Of a DNA stretch of 64,000 bases, positions 1 through 13,277 are shown piece after piece. Position 1 is the stretch's first letter. The number at the start of each line of letters is the position of its first letter. This stretch comes from Larus michahellis (Eukaryota; Chordata; Aves; Charadriiformes; Laridae). The translations under genes and the position numbers were made by a program. The notes below the pieces were generated by a model. It searched no databases. It was not told where the DNA came from and saw nothing but the letters and a program-made list of their open reading frames with translations. The stretch covers positions 3,782,001-3,846,000 of the forward strand of contig NC_133899.1 of NCBI RefSeq assembly GCF_964199755.1, read 5' to 3'.

Positions 1-2863
1 AGGTTTTGTGCAGCACCTATTGCAACAGGACCCCAGCCTCTTCTAAAGGCCTCTGAACACCACGGCAATATAAATAATAAAAAAGCATTTATCAAAGCAT
101 ACAAAGGAAACTCTCTGTGCTTTGATTTAAAGCCTGTAAAATGAGTCTTGGAAAACATTCCTCCAAAAGAGCAGAGGTTTAATTAACACTTGCCCAGCCC
201 ATTGCGGTCACAGGCGGTCCTAGGAGCCCTCAGCACCCACTGACTTGCCACCAGCACTAGCTTTCATCAAGACGCGGTACAGAGAGGCACTGGATCTCAC
301 AGGGCATCCCAGACGTAATGGCATCTCCTTGCTTTAACTGCGTTTACTTTTCTGCACAAAGAACTCCAAAGAAAATAAAGGAGCATAAAATTATGTCCTA
401 TTTAAAGAGATGAGGAAGGAAGAGTTTAGCATCCCTGAAGCTCAGAGTGCTTGTTGCTAAACTTCGATACCCTGCCGCACGTTTGATGAACATCCGACTT
501 CAAAATTTGCAGTCAATTAATCTCCTTCTGGATTGAGGTGCTGCCCACAGAGAATCCCCAAATTCCCGACCACGGATCCAGAGGGAGCCGTGCTGTGACA
601 CCAAGCAGCATCTATGGGGACACCGGGAGTCCCCGCCGCTGCTGAGAGCTGAGCTCCCAAACGCTGTTTGGTCCGAGTTCATCAGTCTTCCTCGCTGAAA
701 GACTCGAAGTTGGAGTTTATCGTCTCAGCTGGTTCAAATTGCAGAGCAGGAGAAGGGAGAATGGTTCTCCAGCTTTTAAGCTTTTTTAATTGTAAAAATG
801 GTTTAAATCCATCAAGTCCTTCTTCAGAGTTATAGAGCTGCAATAAATCCTAATCGGTTTGGACTCAGTTTCCGATTAATTTTTTTGCCAAGCACCCTAA
901 TAAAAATGGATTAATTTAAAGCAATGTGGAGAAAATATATATAGAATTTTACAGCAGCTGTTTCTTTAGCTGGAGTACCCTGTTTTTTATGTGCATGTTT
1001 GAATCATTATAATAGCAATAAAAAGAGCTGGTAATTACATTGCCTCTAAAAAGTCATTAGACAGAAATGGAAATTTACAAAACCCCACAATTAATGGTAG
1101 ATGCGTACATACGCACACACATACACATATGTACTTGAAAAAATATAGAAGGTAATTATGAGATATGGACAGGAAAGGAGACTGCTCTGAGGTTTAGATG
1201 AGTTATCTTCCAGGTTTGTGGGATTCTAGCAGTCTTGAGGAGCCCCACACATTCCCCAAAAATGAAATTCACGCTGTGCCACCACCAAGCACATCCCTGC
1301 AGCAGATTCCCGGGCCAGGAGCGACGTAGGGTGCATGGAGATGAAAGAAGGGCGAGGAGCACCCGACCCTGCAAAGCTTGCTGGATGGGAATGCCCACGT
1401 CCACAGCGGATCCCGAGAGCTGGATAGGCGGGTTAAAATGAGGAAGGAGTGCGCCATTTCTGCAGCCAGCCGTAAAAACAACCTGTCCTAATTTCTCAGA
1501 TGAACTTTGTGTAAAGCTATGAATGCCAAGGCTTGACATTTATTGTCCTCAGCCCTGATCGCCGTCTCGAATCAGGGACAGCAAATAAACACTCCTGGCT
1601 TGAAAGACCCACTTGTCTGCAGAGAGCTGGGCGTATTTATGAAACCCAGTGTGACAGCCGCTTCCCGGACAGACAAAAATCACCCTTTGAATAATCTGGG
1701 AGCAAACGGAGTCTGATGCAGGCTTTTTTAGCCTAAGGGAAATGAAACGCTGCCACCTTCATAGGGCCCTTCCGCAGCTTTCCCCGGGCGTGATGCTGCA
1801 GCGTGCTCTTGCTGGGGCTCCATTCCCGCTCTGCTGCAGGATCTTGCCGGCATCCTGCGTGTGCAGACGATGGGAAACCACACGGCAGCATTTCGGTGGC
1901 GGTTACAGGACGGAGGGGCCGGAGCGACCACCCCCTGCCACGGGAGAGGAAGGTGGGAGTTGAGCTACGGGTCTTGGAGAAGAAGAATCGGTGTCGTCTC
2001 TGTTTAACTACTCGGCTTCCACCTCTCCGGAGAAACCCGCTCGGGAAAGATAGGGATATGTATTTCAGGGAGTGAAAGCGTGGAAAGAGATGGGATCCCA
2101 TCACCTGGGAGCAAAGCAGGGAGACGTCCGGGTTACGCCTCACGTAGGTGGTCTGGGCCGGTCTGAATGAATGCACGGGAAACGAAAAGAAAAGGCCAGG
2201 GGAGAAAATCATCCCTCTTTCACTCAGCCATCACAGTACAAAAGGTTTATTCTTAAACTTGTGCTCTAAAAGCATTGTCGGTCCTCGAGGCCAGTTATTA
2301 AATTTTAAAAGGAGCAGCAGAAGCTCCAAAGTTGAACATGGGGGTTCATTTACATGCTCAATTCAAACAAAATTTTTTTTAAAAAAGTCAAACTTCAAGA
2401 AAAATAATCTCGAGCAAGTGAGATTTTCTTGCCAAATTCATTCAAAGGATTTTTTCCCTCCTATCAGCTGCTCTTGTATCCAAGGTCAATGTTATTTTCC
2501 CCTTTTTAGAAAAGCTTTGGACTGACACTTGTTTATAATATCTTATTAGAATTTACTAAAATATTTTCAGCATAAGACCCATGGCGTCGACTCATCTTTC
2601 CGCACTAAACCAATAAGCACGCATTAAGGCACGACGCGTTGGGCTTCCTGTTTACATCCACAGACGGCAAATTAATGTGTGCTCGTTCCTCCGATGCATT
2701 AATCTCGCCTTTTCCCCCCATAATCCGTAAATGAAGCCCAGATGGAAAGAATTAGCTTGAAATGTCTCCCTCCTCCTGCCCCTCCCCGAAAAATGTTGGG
2801 AGAGGGGGTTTGGTAGCACTGGTTACACGACAAAATTCTTCTGTGATTCCTGAAGTTCTTAAG

Positions 2864-2912
2864 TATATTGCTATCTCCCAATAGCAATATAGGATTATAC
2901 TGCCGGTATAAT
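2864..2912. repeat. Two adjacent perfect hairpins
   Basis: The first has 11-bp arms TATATTGCTAT / ATAGCAATATA (2864-2874, 2881-2891) around CTCCCA. The second has 7-bp arms ATTATAC / GTATAAT (2894-2900, 2906-2912) around TGCCG. They are separated by two bases. Confidence 0.85.
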
Positions 2913-4260
2913 ATAGCACATGATATATTATGGTTCCTACGCTACTTCTCTGCTTACAAGATCAGAGATATTAAAAAGAAATCATTGAAAACTTGTAAAG
3001 CAAGTAGCTAGAAACTAACAGGCACTAATCCGAGCTCTGTGAATTCCGTGAAGAGACTTCCAAACAGCAGACGTGGGACTCAACTTTTCCAAGCCTTACA
3101 AAGCTAGACTCAATGTAGGTTGTCAGCTCTTACATTGTTTATACGCTTTTGACAGTGGTCTTTCGGGATTTAAGGTTGTGTTCTATATTCCTTATTTCTC
3201 AAGGGAAAAAAAAAATCATGAGATGCCCTACGGTGCCTTTTGTAGCTAGCCACTTCGAAAGCTTTGGATGGCCGTTTCTTACGGTATCTTTGCCAAGTGA
3301 CAGACCATCGAATCGGTATTATCAGTTGTGTTTTAATCGCGCTGGCATTTCAAGCTGTTTCACAGCGTGTACCTGTCCAGTGGTTTACAGGACGCAAAGC
3401 ACAACCGCATGATGGGCAATTTCCACGCAACTTGGAAGCGGAGGAATTACTGCATGAGCTCGTGCCCTAAGAAAATGGACCGGGAAGAGAGTCATGTCCA
3501 GCACCGCCTCCTCCATACCAAATTTCTTGTGCCTGTTGGGAGACGCCTGCCTTATTACCAATACTCACCACCTTCCCGGCTTCAGAGGCATTCCTAGACC
3601 TCTCGGTACTCTTTCCTCACCTCCCCTACTTGGTCATCTCCAGCTCCAGAGATGTGTTGATCAACCCTTAAAGGGTGGAGATATCCCATATACTATTCAT
3701 TTTTTGCAACCACAATTGTGTCAGGGCGAATTCCTGATCGTCCTGCTGCGAAGGGCTGAACCTGAAGTGAGCCTGTGCTTACAGAAAGGCTTTCCAAACC
3801 GACAGTGAATTTTACCTGGCTAGTGCATACCTTGGGAAAAATTCATCAAAGGGAATTAAAGAATTGGCCCGGCTACACATTCATCTCATCCTAGCAAAAG
3901 CAAAACCGCAGATACATTATTTTAATCCTCAATTATTAAATTGCTTAAAGGAGCTTACTGCACTGAGGAACTCTGAAACATTTTAGACACGATGCCAGCG
4001 CTTTGTTTGAAGCCCTGCGTGCCGCCGCACGCGCTGAACTGCCCATGAACCCGGGGCGGGGGGCTTCGGCGTTCCTCGTACCCGGCTGATGCAGCAGCAT
4101 CAGTTCAGAGCACGGAGGAGTTTGAGTCCCAAGCGGAAGAAATCACTTTGCAGAAAGCGCCGGAGCAAGCACAGCTCCAAAACCGTGTGCCAGGGGTTGA
4201 GCCGACAGAAATATAAGCCAAGAAGTCACCTCTTTTTTGGTTTTATACCACCATACTCAC

Positions 4261-4326
4261 CTTGAGGCAGGGCATCTTCCCGCGGAAGTTGGTAAATTCG
4301 ATGGAGAAAGACTCTTTCTTCAGTAG
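4261..4326 (-). CDS. Unassigned exon-like segment
   Basis: Between TTCATTAG and a strong donor (AAG|GTGAGTATGG) lies an open 66-bp stretch reading LLKKESFSIEFTNFRGKMPC..., phase 0 at both ends. It looks like coding sequence but matches nothing I recognise. Chance AG-to-GT open stretches of this size are not rare, so this is tentative. Confidence 0.3.
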
Positions 4327-7300
4327 CTAATGAATAGGAAAAGCAGAAAGATCAGGATTAATTGGCGTGAAAATTGCAGCATTTTTGCAAGGTTTTTATA
4401 CGGGTGATTTTGGAGCTCTTTGGGTTTCTTATTTTATTTTATGAGCATTGCAATAGTCAGAAATGTTATTGTTCTGTTTGAAGGCGGGTGTTTTATTTCA
4501 AAACATAATCTTTTTTAACTTGAGAAACACCCCCCTCAGTGAGGAAATTGAGAAAACCACGCGGGCAATGAGGAAAACAGATCTGAACTGAAAACCAAGC
4601 GAAAAATCAGAATCAAGACGAGCAAATGACAATTACCAAAAATATAGAAGTAAACCAAATTTAACAGTGATCAACCGTTATTTTAAACAACCTTTATTTT
4701 AACCTTCAAACAGGGGGAAAAATGTCTAGGCAATCAAAACATTTGCAAGAAAATTTGCCGTAAAAATACTCATCTCTACCCCACTAAACTTAAAGGTAGG
4801 ATCCAGTGGAGAGTTCGTCATTTCTCATCCACAAACGCTCTGGGAAAAAAAAAAAACAAAACAAAATGAATAAAGAGTTACACAACTTTAGTCTGAGTAG
4901 TTAATTGTTCAAGGAAACAGAGTTTCCTCCAAGACTGATAAATACCATGGGCTATTTCAAACAACGGAGTAGTAAATCAAAGAGAAGTGCTGTTACATTA
5001 TACAATGAAATCAAAGTGATTTGCAGAACCCTAAATGTTTCTTCATTACCCTTAATCCTATACCATTAAAGTAATGAGGAACTCTGATAAGGTTTTCAGA
5101 CAGTGACAAGGGAACTGGAAAATTATGGGCATTTTTTATTTGATGCATTTTCTCTCGGTGCTTTTGGTTTAAAATATAATGAAATATTGTAAATGCTTTT
5201 ATGAGGCTGTAATAAAAAAAAAAAAAACCTGTAAATGAACCTAAAACTGTAAACTTTATCAAAAGTTGAGAACAGGACCAAGTCACGCTGCTATCCTGGA
5301 TTAAAGAAAAAAGAATATTTTATAACTCAGTGTGCTTTTCGCATGAGAAAAAAATCAGAATATTTAAAAAAACCCAAGCCATCAGTCTTCAGTGGCGCAG
5401 AAAACATATTCAAAATGTAGATAACTGAAAACTAGGGTTTTTGTAACCGGTGTAGAGAAGACAAGTGAATAATGAGTTATTCGTTTCCTTAAATCCCAGA
5501 TGTCACTTGTACTTTTGACACAATATATAACACAAACGTATTTACACTAGATCTCTGTCACACACAGGCACGTACAGAGTGACTTGTAAAGGTATTATAC
5601 GGTTAACACATGTAGTGGATGTGCTAGGATAGAGATCGTGCCTATTTTTATAATGTCGTGCGTACAGTCATAGTGGAAATGAATATGCTACAGACTTAAT
5701 GACATCTGTACCGACACTTGCATCTATACGGCCACACACACGCGTACAGAGACGTGGAAGGAAATTCCGAGCGCCAGGCGGGACTCTGCTTTCCTTTCCT
5801 CTCCTCGTGAAGCTGGGCTTACGTCCGAGAGGGCATCGCTGGCTTTCTGCTTCACTTTGGGCTTTGCCAACTCCTCGGAGATTTTCACGAGAAGAGAGCA
5901 TTTTCCCCGTCAAACCCGACGGGGGTCGCGTGTGTCGATTAGGTCCGAGCATCCTCTCTGCAGGCAGCGGGAGGGGGCCGCGGCCAAACCCTCGTGACTA
6001 TTTGCCGGCAGCAAAACGCCGCCTGGGCAGACCTTAATCTGGATAGTTTATAAAACGCCACGCTCCCCAATGCGGGGAACACTGCTTTAATTCTTCTTGA
6101 ACTGGATTAAAAGAAACATATGCTAATAGAGGAGTTGCTGTTAGTGCAGCTGCTGTGCACAACCCCGCGTAGCAGTGACAGAAAAGCCATAACTCACTGC
6201 TACCAGTGAGCTTTCTGCTATTTATTTATTGAGTTCAGCCAACAGACTTCTAAGTGATTTAGATGTTCCTCGAGATAAAAACAGTATAGTAGTCAGGATT
6301 TTTTACAAATCTTGCATTGCATCAGCAGCGGAAAGGGACCAGGCGGGAGGGCAGAGAGGGGGAAATGACTTGGGTGTAAATGGGAACAGTTTAGTCTTTC
6401 TGCCGACCAGCATTAGCAAAGACCAGGAGGTTTTACTGCTCTTCGGGCATGTCTTTTATTTGTTTTCAGTGCAGCGAAAGAAAAAGCATATGTATGAAGG
6501 GACAGAGGAGCACACTAGCGGAATGGCAACGGTTCTCCAAGATGACAAGTGAAAAGAAAAGAAATAAATGGCAAGAATTAAAGCAAGGGAGGCACTGGGG
6601 AAAAGAAAAAAAAAAATCAGTTAAAGGGAATAAAAATGTCACTGTCAGAGGATGACAGGAATTCCTAATATAAGGGATTTAGCAGTGAAGGACAGATTCC
6701 TTTTCTTTTTTTTTTTTTTTAACTAAAAGGCAAAATATATGTTAACTGTGATGAGCATTTTTGAACTTTGAACTTTCTGACCTTTAAAGCCTCCAGAATA
6801 AACCCGGGCCAGCTCTGAAGAAATGGCCACAAGCGGCAGAGTCGGTCCCTCGGGTGGCTCCGGCCGCACACCCGCGGCATCGTGTGGCTGCGTCCAGCGC
6901 CCCCGCGGTGGCAGCAGCTCTTGTGGACAGACGGACAGACGGACAGACAGCGGCCAAACTCTGCTCCCGCATCCCAGCCTCCAACCGGAGTCACCCAGTG
7001 GATTTTTCCAGCATTATCCCGTCATTACGGCAGTGGGTGAAAGAATTAGGCTGCGGAGACAGGCTGCTATTATCTCTGCCTTACAGCGGGTACCAGAAAA
7101 GCCACATTTTGCCCCAGTTTGCACCTTTCCTCCCTCCTCGTGTTTGCCCAAGTGAGGTTACAACACAGTATTAATCACGGAATGATTTATGCCAAGGTGT
7201 AAAACACCCAGCTGCATTTTACGTTAGAAAGACCTTGAAGTCGTGCCCAGTTGAAAAAAAAAAAAAAAAAAAAGCTGCTCTCAAGCACTCCATAAGCAAC

Positions 7301-7672
7301 TCTGGGCCTCAGAGGATTGGAAATGCCGCCCCTTTTAGCCCACTTTCAGCAAGTTTCTGGGAGCAAATGAGACCATCCGCAGCGCTTTGCAGCGATCCGA
7401 ATGCCCCCCGAGCAGGATCAGCTAGAGATGCTTAATAAGCACACGAACACATCTCCGCCTTCGCGTGGCAGTGGGGGCTTATCGTCCCAAGAACCACAAA
7501 TGATAGCGATTGTCCTTAAACCTGAACCTTTGCAAAAGGCTCAGTGCAAGCAAAGGGAAAAGGGGGAGTCACGCAGAGCCAAGCCCTCACCGCTCTCGCG
7601 CCCTTTGCATTGACTGAGAAAGAGGAAATCTGTGTTAACAACATCTCCTGAGCTTTACCGCTCCCTCCCTAC

Positions 7673-7716
7673 CTGTGCCGTGTCCTCATAAAGTATAAAA
7701 TAGTGCCATCTACTGA
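7673..7716 (-). CDS. Unassigned exon-like segment
   Basis: It is an open stretch reading RWHYFILYEDTAQ up to a donor CACAG|GTAGGG. There are two possible acceptors (exon start 7716 or 7712). It ends in phase 0, which matches the segment at 4261-4326. No family is recognised. Confidence 0.22.
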
Positions 7717-9572
7717 CTTTGTATTTTAAGACTCTCCCCAGACGGTTGAAACAACTCCTGTGAACTCAGCACAAGACCTTGAAAGCTGATTTTTCTGTCC
7801 CTTCATTGTTGTATTATCTCCCTCAGCGGGGCATGCCGCTCAGATGGTACTAAAGCAGCTGTAAACTGATACTGGAAGAAAATAGACTAGTGCTAGCAGG
7901 GCCGTTATCAGGTGTTAAACCTACTGGTGTCAATCCAGAGGCAAAGATATTGTTCACGTGTGGATTTTCCCCTGCAAAACGCAATGGGGGATGCGAGGAT
8001 GGTCAGTTGTCTTCCGTCGTGCTGGAAAGGCATGTCGCCGTGCGAGGTGCCCGTGAAATCCCTTGTCACGTTATTTAAGACAAGAGGAAACGCCTGAAAG
8101 GAAGGACCAGCGACAAGGCGATGTGGCTTGCGGCAGCGACATGAGCGGGGCCACCGGTGTCTTAAAATGAGGGAAAAAAGAAAACAGGCTGCTTGGGAGC
8201 CGCACACCTGCGCGGGAGGATGTGTCGTCTCCTGCCAACCGCTCTCAGCTAAGGCACTTTAGGGAGAGTTACTTCACTGAATTAACGTTTCCCGGATAGG
8301 TTAAAAAAAAAAAAAAAAAAAAAAGAGGAAAGAGAACCGTGATTTTCCTGGTTTGGAGGCCCGTGGTTAGAACCAGTCGGTGCCGATATGAACATTCGTT
8401 TCTGATAACACCAAAGTCACAGGGTAAAAATGAGATCAGCCCCAGAGGTAGAAATACTCCGCGTACTTTCATGTTGCTCCTAACCACTCTACACCCAAAT
8501 GCCAATCACGACAGCACAACGACGTGCCACGTGCGTACCTACTACTGCTGAGGAGGTATTTATTTTGAGATACATGTGTATTGTGAAGCATATAAACTGC
8601 GCAGAAAACATGTACACCTCTCAGAACAGCCTTGATTTGGGAACAACTTTAGCTTGCAGCACCTACGGTAGCGCGTCCCAGGGGGTGGCGTCCCAGTTCC
8701 CAGCAGAGTTCCTGAAATCCGCCGTTCCCCACATCTCCCTGTGCTGGGTGAGCTGCCCCCCACGCCTGCTGGCACGCGGTCCTCCTGCAAGCCGACGGCA
8801 TCACTGCTCCTTCATCCTCCCACCCATCTGATTGCAACAGGCTTTGGCTCCTTGTCCAGAAGTCCCCGAGTGACAAATGAATCTGTGTAACTTTCCATTT
8901 ACCAGCCTCCTCGAAGAGGATATGCAAGCGCTTGATTACAGCCCGTTATCAGATACCAGCACTGGGATTTTTCCCTCTCCTGTTGTTTTTACGATGACGA
9001 TAAGTTGTTACAATCTTTATTTTACAAGACAGCACTCATTGCCCGGGGCCGACTGAGCGGGGTCGCTGATTGCTGTGACTTCCCTGCAGGTATAAAGGCC
9101 GGTGATTTATGGCAGGGGAAATTCATATTAACCATAAATATCTTAATAACTAGCCATCTGGGAGAGAGAGCGGGCCATGCATCCAACCCAGACTAATTGC
9201 TGTTTAATGGGCAGCATCTACAGCGCTCTGTAAAACAATGCTTTTGGCAGCGGGTGTTGCTGAGGTTATAGAAAGGGCTTTTAATCTGCAAGAGGAAATA
9301 TGCCACTGTGGTGCCGACGGCTGCTCTCGGCTCAGCCCTGCTAGCCTGCATCCCACAAGAGCTGGTTATCTCCTATTAAAGAGAGACATGCAGTCTCCCA
9401 CCCCCGGCCAACAACCGGACCCGAAACACCCAGCCACAGCCGGGGCTGTGTCTGATCTGGCTGTGGCTGTGGCTACGAAGACATCAGCGTGGCTACGGCC
9501 ACCCTCCAGCTCCCACGCGCCCAGAAAGGGGGCTGGCATCTCCCAGCCTCAGGATGCGGATTGTAAACTCAC

Positions 9573-9641
9573 CTAAAGGCTCGCTGATTTTGTAATATTT
9601 TGGGTCTCCTTCACCCAGGAAGGCTTCCCGGTAGTTTGGTG
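9573..9641 (-). CDS. Unassigned exon-like segment
   Basis: The acceptor has a long pyrimidine tract and branch-like TGCTAAC (CTTCTCTGCTAACCTAG). The donor is TTTAG|GTGAGT. The open frame reads PNYREAFLGEGDPKYYKISE and on to PLG. It ends in phase 1, compatible with the 7716 acceptor of the next segment. No family is recognised. Confidence 0.3.
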   Translation of the reverse strand, partial: HQTTGKPSWVKETQNITKSASL

Positions 9642-11512
9642 CTAGGTTAGCAGAGAAGGTAGAAGGTGGGTGGGAGGCTGTGGTTTTTCTACATGAGCTT
9701 CCTGCATGGTAAGATGGGAGGTCTTGGAGACCTCTTAGATCTGCGTGACCACCCTGTGGACCCCGTGTCCAAAAAGAGCTGCCTCTTACCAGCTCACCCA
9801 CTGCTATTTTGTTCTTAACCCAGGAGAGACTCCTCTTTGGAGCAGCGCCTCCCCCCAGATATCGACCTCCCCGCTCCTCTCTTAACTCCGACTTCAAAGG
9901 AACCAAATCCCCGTGGCACTTTCACTGCAGGGGGAGATAAATGAGTCTGAGGATAGTTCTCATTTTTTTAACGTAAAAGACATAGCTGTTGGTTCACAGG
10001 GTCTCTTTCAACCCATAGGGAGGTTTCATCTGTACCGCATCCTCTGCAGAGGTCTAAGCCAAAGGACCTCCTCACGGTTTACACCCAGCCAAGGTATTAA
10101 TGAAAATAAAATGATGGCGATGCAACCCGTGGTTCTCTCTAGATGTAGGATCATTTACAGTTTCTTTGAGATCAGCTGAGGTCTGGCAGGAAACACTGCT
10201 CATGTACTAAATACGTCTCCTGCCTTTCTACTCGGGATCACTGTTATGGGAGAGATCTGCGTGGAAGTGAGTGATGAGGAGCCACAAAAATAGTTCAAAG
10301 GTCTGGCCATTTCCCTGTTTAGCCGCACAATCTGATGGAGTGTAGCTGAAAACATTATTAAAGTACTCCACTGTTTTAGCAAAACTCTTTAAAGAGACCA
10401 AGAGGAAAGCAGCTTTCCACCGATCTTCCCTTTCCTCACTTCTGATGGATTTAAAAGCAAGAGCTATGAATTACTAGTTATCAGATTTTCTGGATTTCAA
10501 AATTAGTCTAAAGTTCTGGAAATAGTCTACAAAAAGATCATTTGGGTTACCTGTGTTCCATGAGCGCTGGACACTGAAATAACTACATTCTGGGGTGATT
10601 AGAAAAGCCCCTATACGGGCAAAAAAGAGAAAAGAGAACCAGCGTACCCCTGGAGAGCAGAATATGCCCTTCAAGGTGCTTGTGAGGCATCAGGTTTCTT
10701 TAAGCTAATGGTCGAACCAAGATGTCACCAAGGCGTAAGGCAGTTGGTGAAGCACGTGTGGAAGGTGACAAATGCCCCCTCGTGCTGTATTTGTTTTCCA
10801 GCCCTGCAGGTAGTTTGCGCACGCTGCACACAGCCGTCCCGAGGTCCTCAAACACGCCAGAGCAACAAACGTGGGCGCAGATGCTGCTCTACAGGACACT
10901 CGTATACGCCCAACAAATCCCTTCTGAGAAGTACAGAAGGAGTGGAGATGTTGCTCCTCCTTCTCCACGCCTCTTTTCTTTTTTTGCTACTTGTCACTCA
11001 AACGCTTTCGCTTCCAGCATCAGTATTGACCGTGTGTTGGCTGCAGGTAATTATAATTGCTCAGGTGCTCAAATCCTCTCACAGTCTCCTCAGCATCACC
11101 CAGAAGAGTTTAACATGTCAGAACCCGATAGGAAAATTGCCCCATTTGTCACCACAATGGACAGAACCAGCCTCTTCCACAACCACCTGGAAAAATAAAG
11201 CCCAGATCCAATCTGCCCAGCGCAGCACGGCGTTTCCTGCAGGGATACCGGTGCCTCGTGTTGCGCTCTGCAACTCCGGCATACAGGATGGGAGACGCTG
11301 ACACACCTCAGTGCTGGTTTTCATGGACTAAAAAGCAGCTTTTTCAACTCTTCCGGAATCAGGACGCGATGCGAAACCTCATCAAGCTCTGACTTCTCCA
11401 AGTGGGGGGTGACTTGTCTATGTTGAAGGTCAGTTACCTGCATGAACAACCCTCCCTTCAAAGCCATTTATTGGAAACGAACACATCGCTTCCCTGCTAT
11501 CTAGATTCTCAC

Positions 11513-11565
11513 CTATTTAGATGATCAAACTGGAAATTACTCCAGTGCAGTTGCACATCTGCTTT
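11513..11565 (-). CDS. Unassigned exon-like segment
   Basis: The acceptor is GCTTCCAG|AAA and the donor is AATAG|GTGAGA. The open frame reads KADVQLHWSNFQFDHLN, phase 2 at the end. Its phase does not match the segment at 9573-9641 directly, so either an exon lies between or this is chance. Confidence 0.2.
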
Positions 11566-12280
11566 CTGGAAGCAAAGCCACTGTGAGAGCACCAAGAAGA
11601 GAATTAAACCACCCAACGTGGGCAAGTTAAACATGCTCCTGCACCGTGGTGCACACACTCGTTGGCCAGGAAACAAAAGGTGAAATCACACCGTTTCATG
11701 TCATGACTTTTTGGCTCAGCACTCCCAGACATCAGAGAGGACGTGTGGTCCCACCCTGCTATAAAACCACAGCAGTATCTGTGCCTGGGAGGTGCTGCGA
11801 TTGATGGCACACCCTGCCATGGGGCACCGCTGGGAGCAGCGGGTGGAGGACACGCAGCAATGTCACCTTGGATCCACCTCTGACCTAGAGCCTGGATGAA
11901 AACCCAATAAAGCACAGGCAGCGGGCATGACCTGCACCTTAGCAAGTGTATCCTCATTTTGTCATTACAAAGCTGCCACAGAGCTGGCACTGAGCTGAGA
12001 GGAGAGGAGGTCAACGCTGCCCATGAAGGCACAGCCTGGTTGAGGTGAGGTTTCAATCCTCCATGACCTGTCCTGCTCCTGCCTCCCTCCAGGCTGACCT
12101 TCCCCGTCCTCTCTCCAAAGGTCATAGAAGACCTCCAAGAGGCAGGTTTAGTCTCCAGCATTTGGAAATCTGGCAAAAAGCTGATTTCTGAGTTGTCTTC
12201 AGCTATAAGACATGCATTATCACGCTGTAAAGTCTGAAATGGAGGCGAATGAGGAAGAGGTTGTGGAGAGAAGAAATGGA

Positions 12281-12414
12281 TTTAAAGGCCAGGCTGGACG
12301 AGGCTTTGAGCAGCCTGGTCTAGTGGGAGGTGTCCCTGCCCATGGCAGGGGGGTTGGAACTGGATGATCTTTAAGGCCCCTTCCAACCCGAACCATTCTG
12401 TGATTCAATGATTT
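12281..12414 (+). mobile_element. CR1 LINE 3' fragment
   Basis: It contains AAGGCCAGGCTGGACGAGGC, GTGGGAGGTGTCCCTGCCCA, TTGGAACTGGATGATCTTTA and the terminal CATTCTGTGATTCAATGATT. This is an ordinary 5'-truncated CR1. Confidence 0.9.
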
Positions 12415-13244
12415 CATAAGACCAAGCAAGGAGAGGTGATGCTCCAGATGTGCTGACTGTGAGCTCCTGGGAGATGGGCCAAGTGCCACCACTGCTGAGT
12501 TTACTCCACAGAAACACTGAATTTTCTCATCTCCAATATTGTTCTGCAGTGGGACAGCTAATGTTTAACCCAGGGGACCGGAAAACCAACCATGCCATGT
12601 TCTCCAGCCAAGACAAAGACTGAGAGGTGGAGCTTTACCAAGCTTTTGTCATTAGATGTCCTCCAAAATCTGCATCTCAGCGGATTTGGAGGCTGCTTTT
12701 CAGCACATTGCCTGTAGTTACAGCACGCCCCAGGTACCTTCCCCAGCTTTTCCTCTGTCCCGCAATCAGTGCACAGCAAACGCACGAGGCAATGCCATGC
12801 CTGCGCAGGGTGCTCGGCGCTGTGCCTTAACCTTCTCTGGAAACCTCACCACAATTTGAGCAATTTGTAGCCCACGCTTTGTTTTCTTCTTCGAAATAAA
12901 TCTGACTTGAAGAGTTGCTGTGACAAATGAACAAGCAGATTCGTGGCATGGAGGGTAATCCCTAGGAGGAATGGAAAGAATACAGTTTGGCAGTAAAACG
13001 CTGGGCAGTTGGTGCATAAATTTCTCACAAGCATGAAGACAACTGGCAGGCAATGTCAAAGGCATTAACACCTACCATTGAGTGTAATTATTTCAGTCTG
13101 TTACCAGTCTCAGGGTTAATATGCATTTCAAAAACTCTGCGAGAAATCAAAGCCTGGGAGGTCTGTGCAAGCCATTTCAGGAGGCTGTAAATTTTATTTT
13201 AAAAGGAAGAATTTAGAATTGCATAAACAGTGAACCTTTTTTCA

Positions 13245-13277
13245 GATGCTGTAAAATGCAGAGCATTTTACAGCATC
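13245..13277. repeat. Perfect 15-bp hairpin with 3-base loop
   Basis: The left arm GATGCTGTAAAATGC (13245-13259) and right arm GCATTTTACAGCATC (13263-13277) are exact reverse complements around AGA. No gene or known element covers it. Confidence 0.9.

Noticed and set aside
3956-4013. Exon-like stretch on the - strand ending in GTAAGC
   Set aside because: The acceptor has no pyrimidine tract and two frames are open; indistinguishable from chance.
10708-11301. 197-codon + strand frame overlapping a 158-codon frame
   Set aside because: Two long overlapping frames, unbiased composition, no domain and no splice context; most likely chance in a stop-poor stretch.
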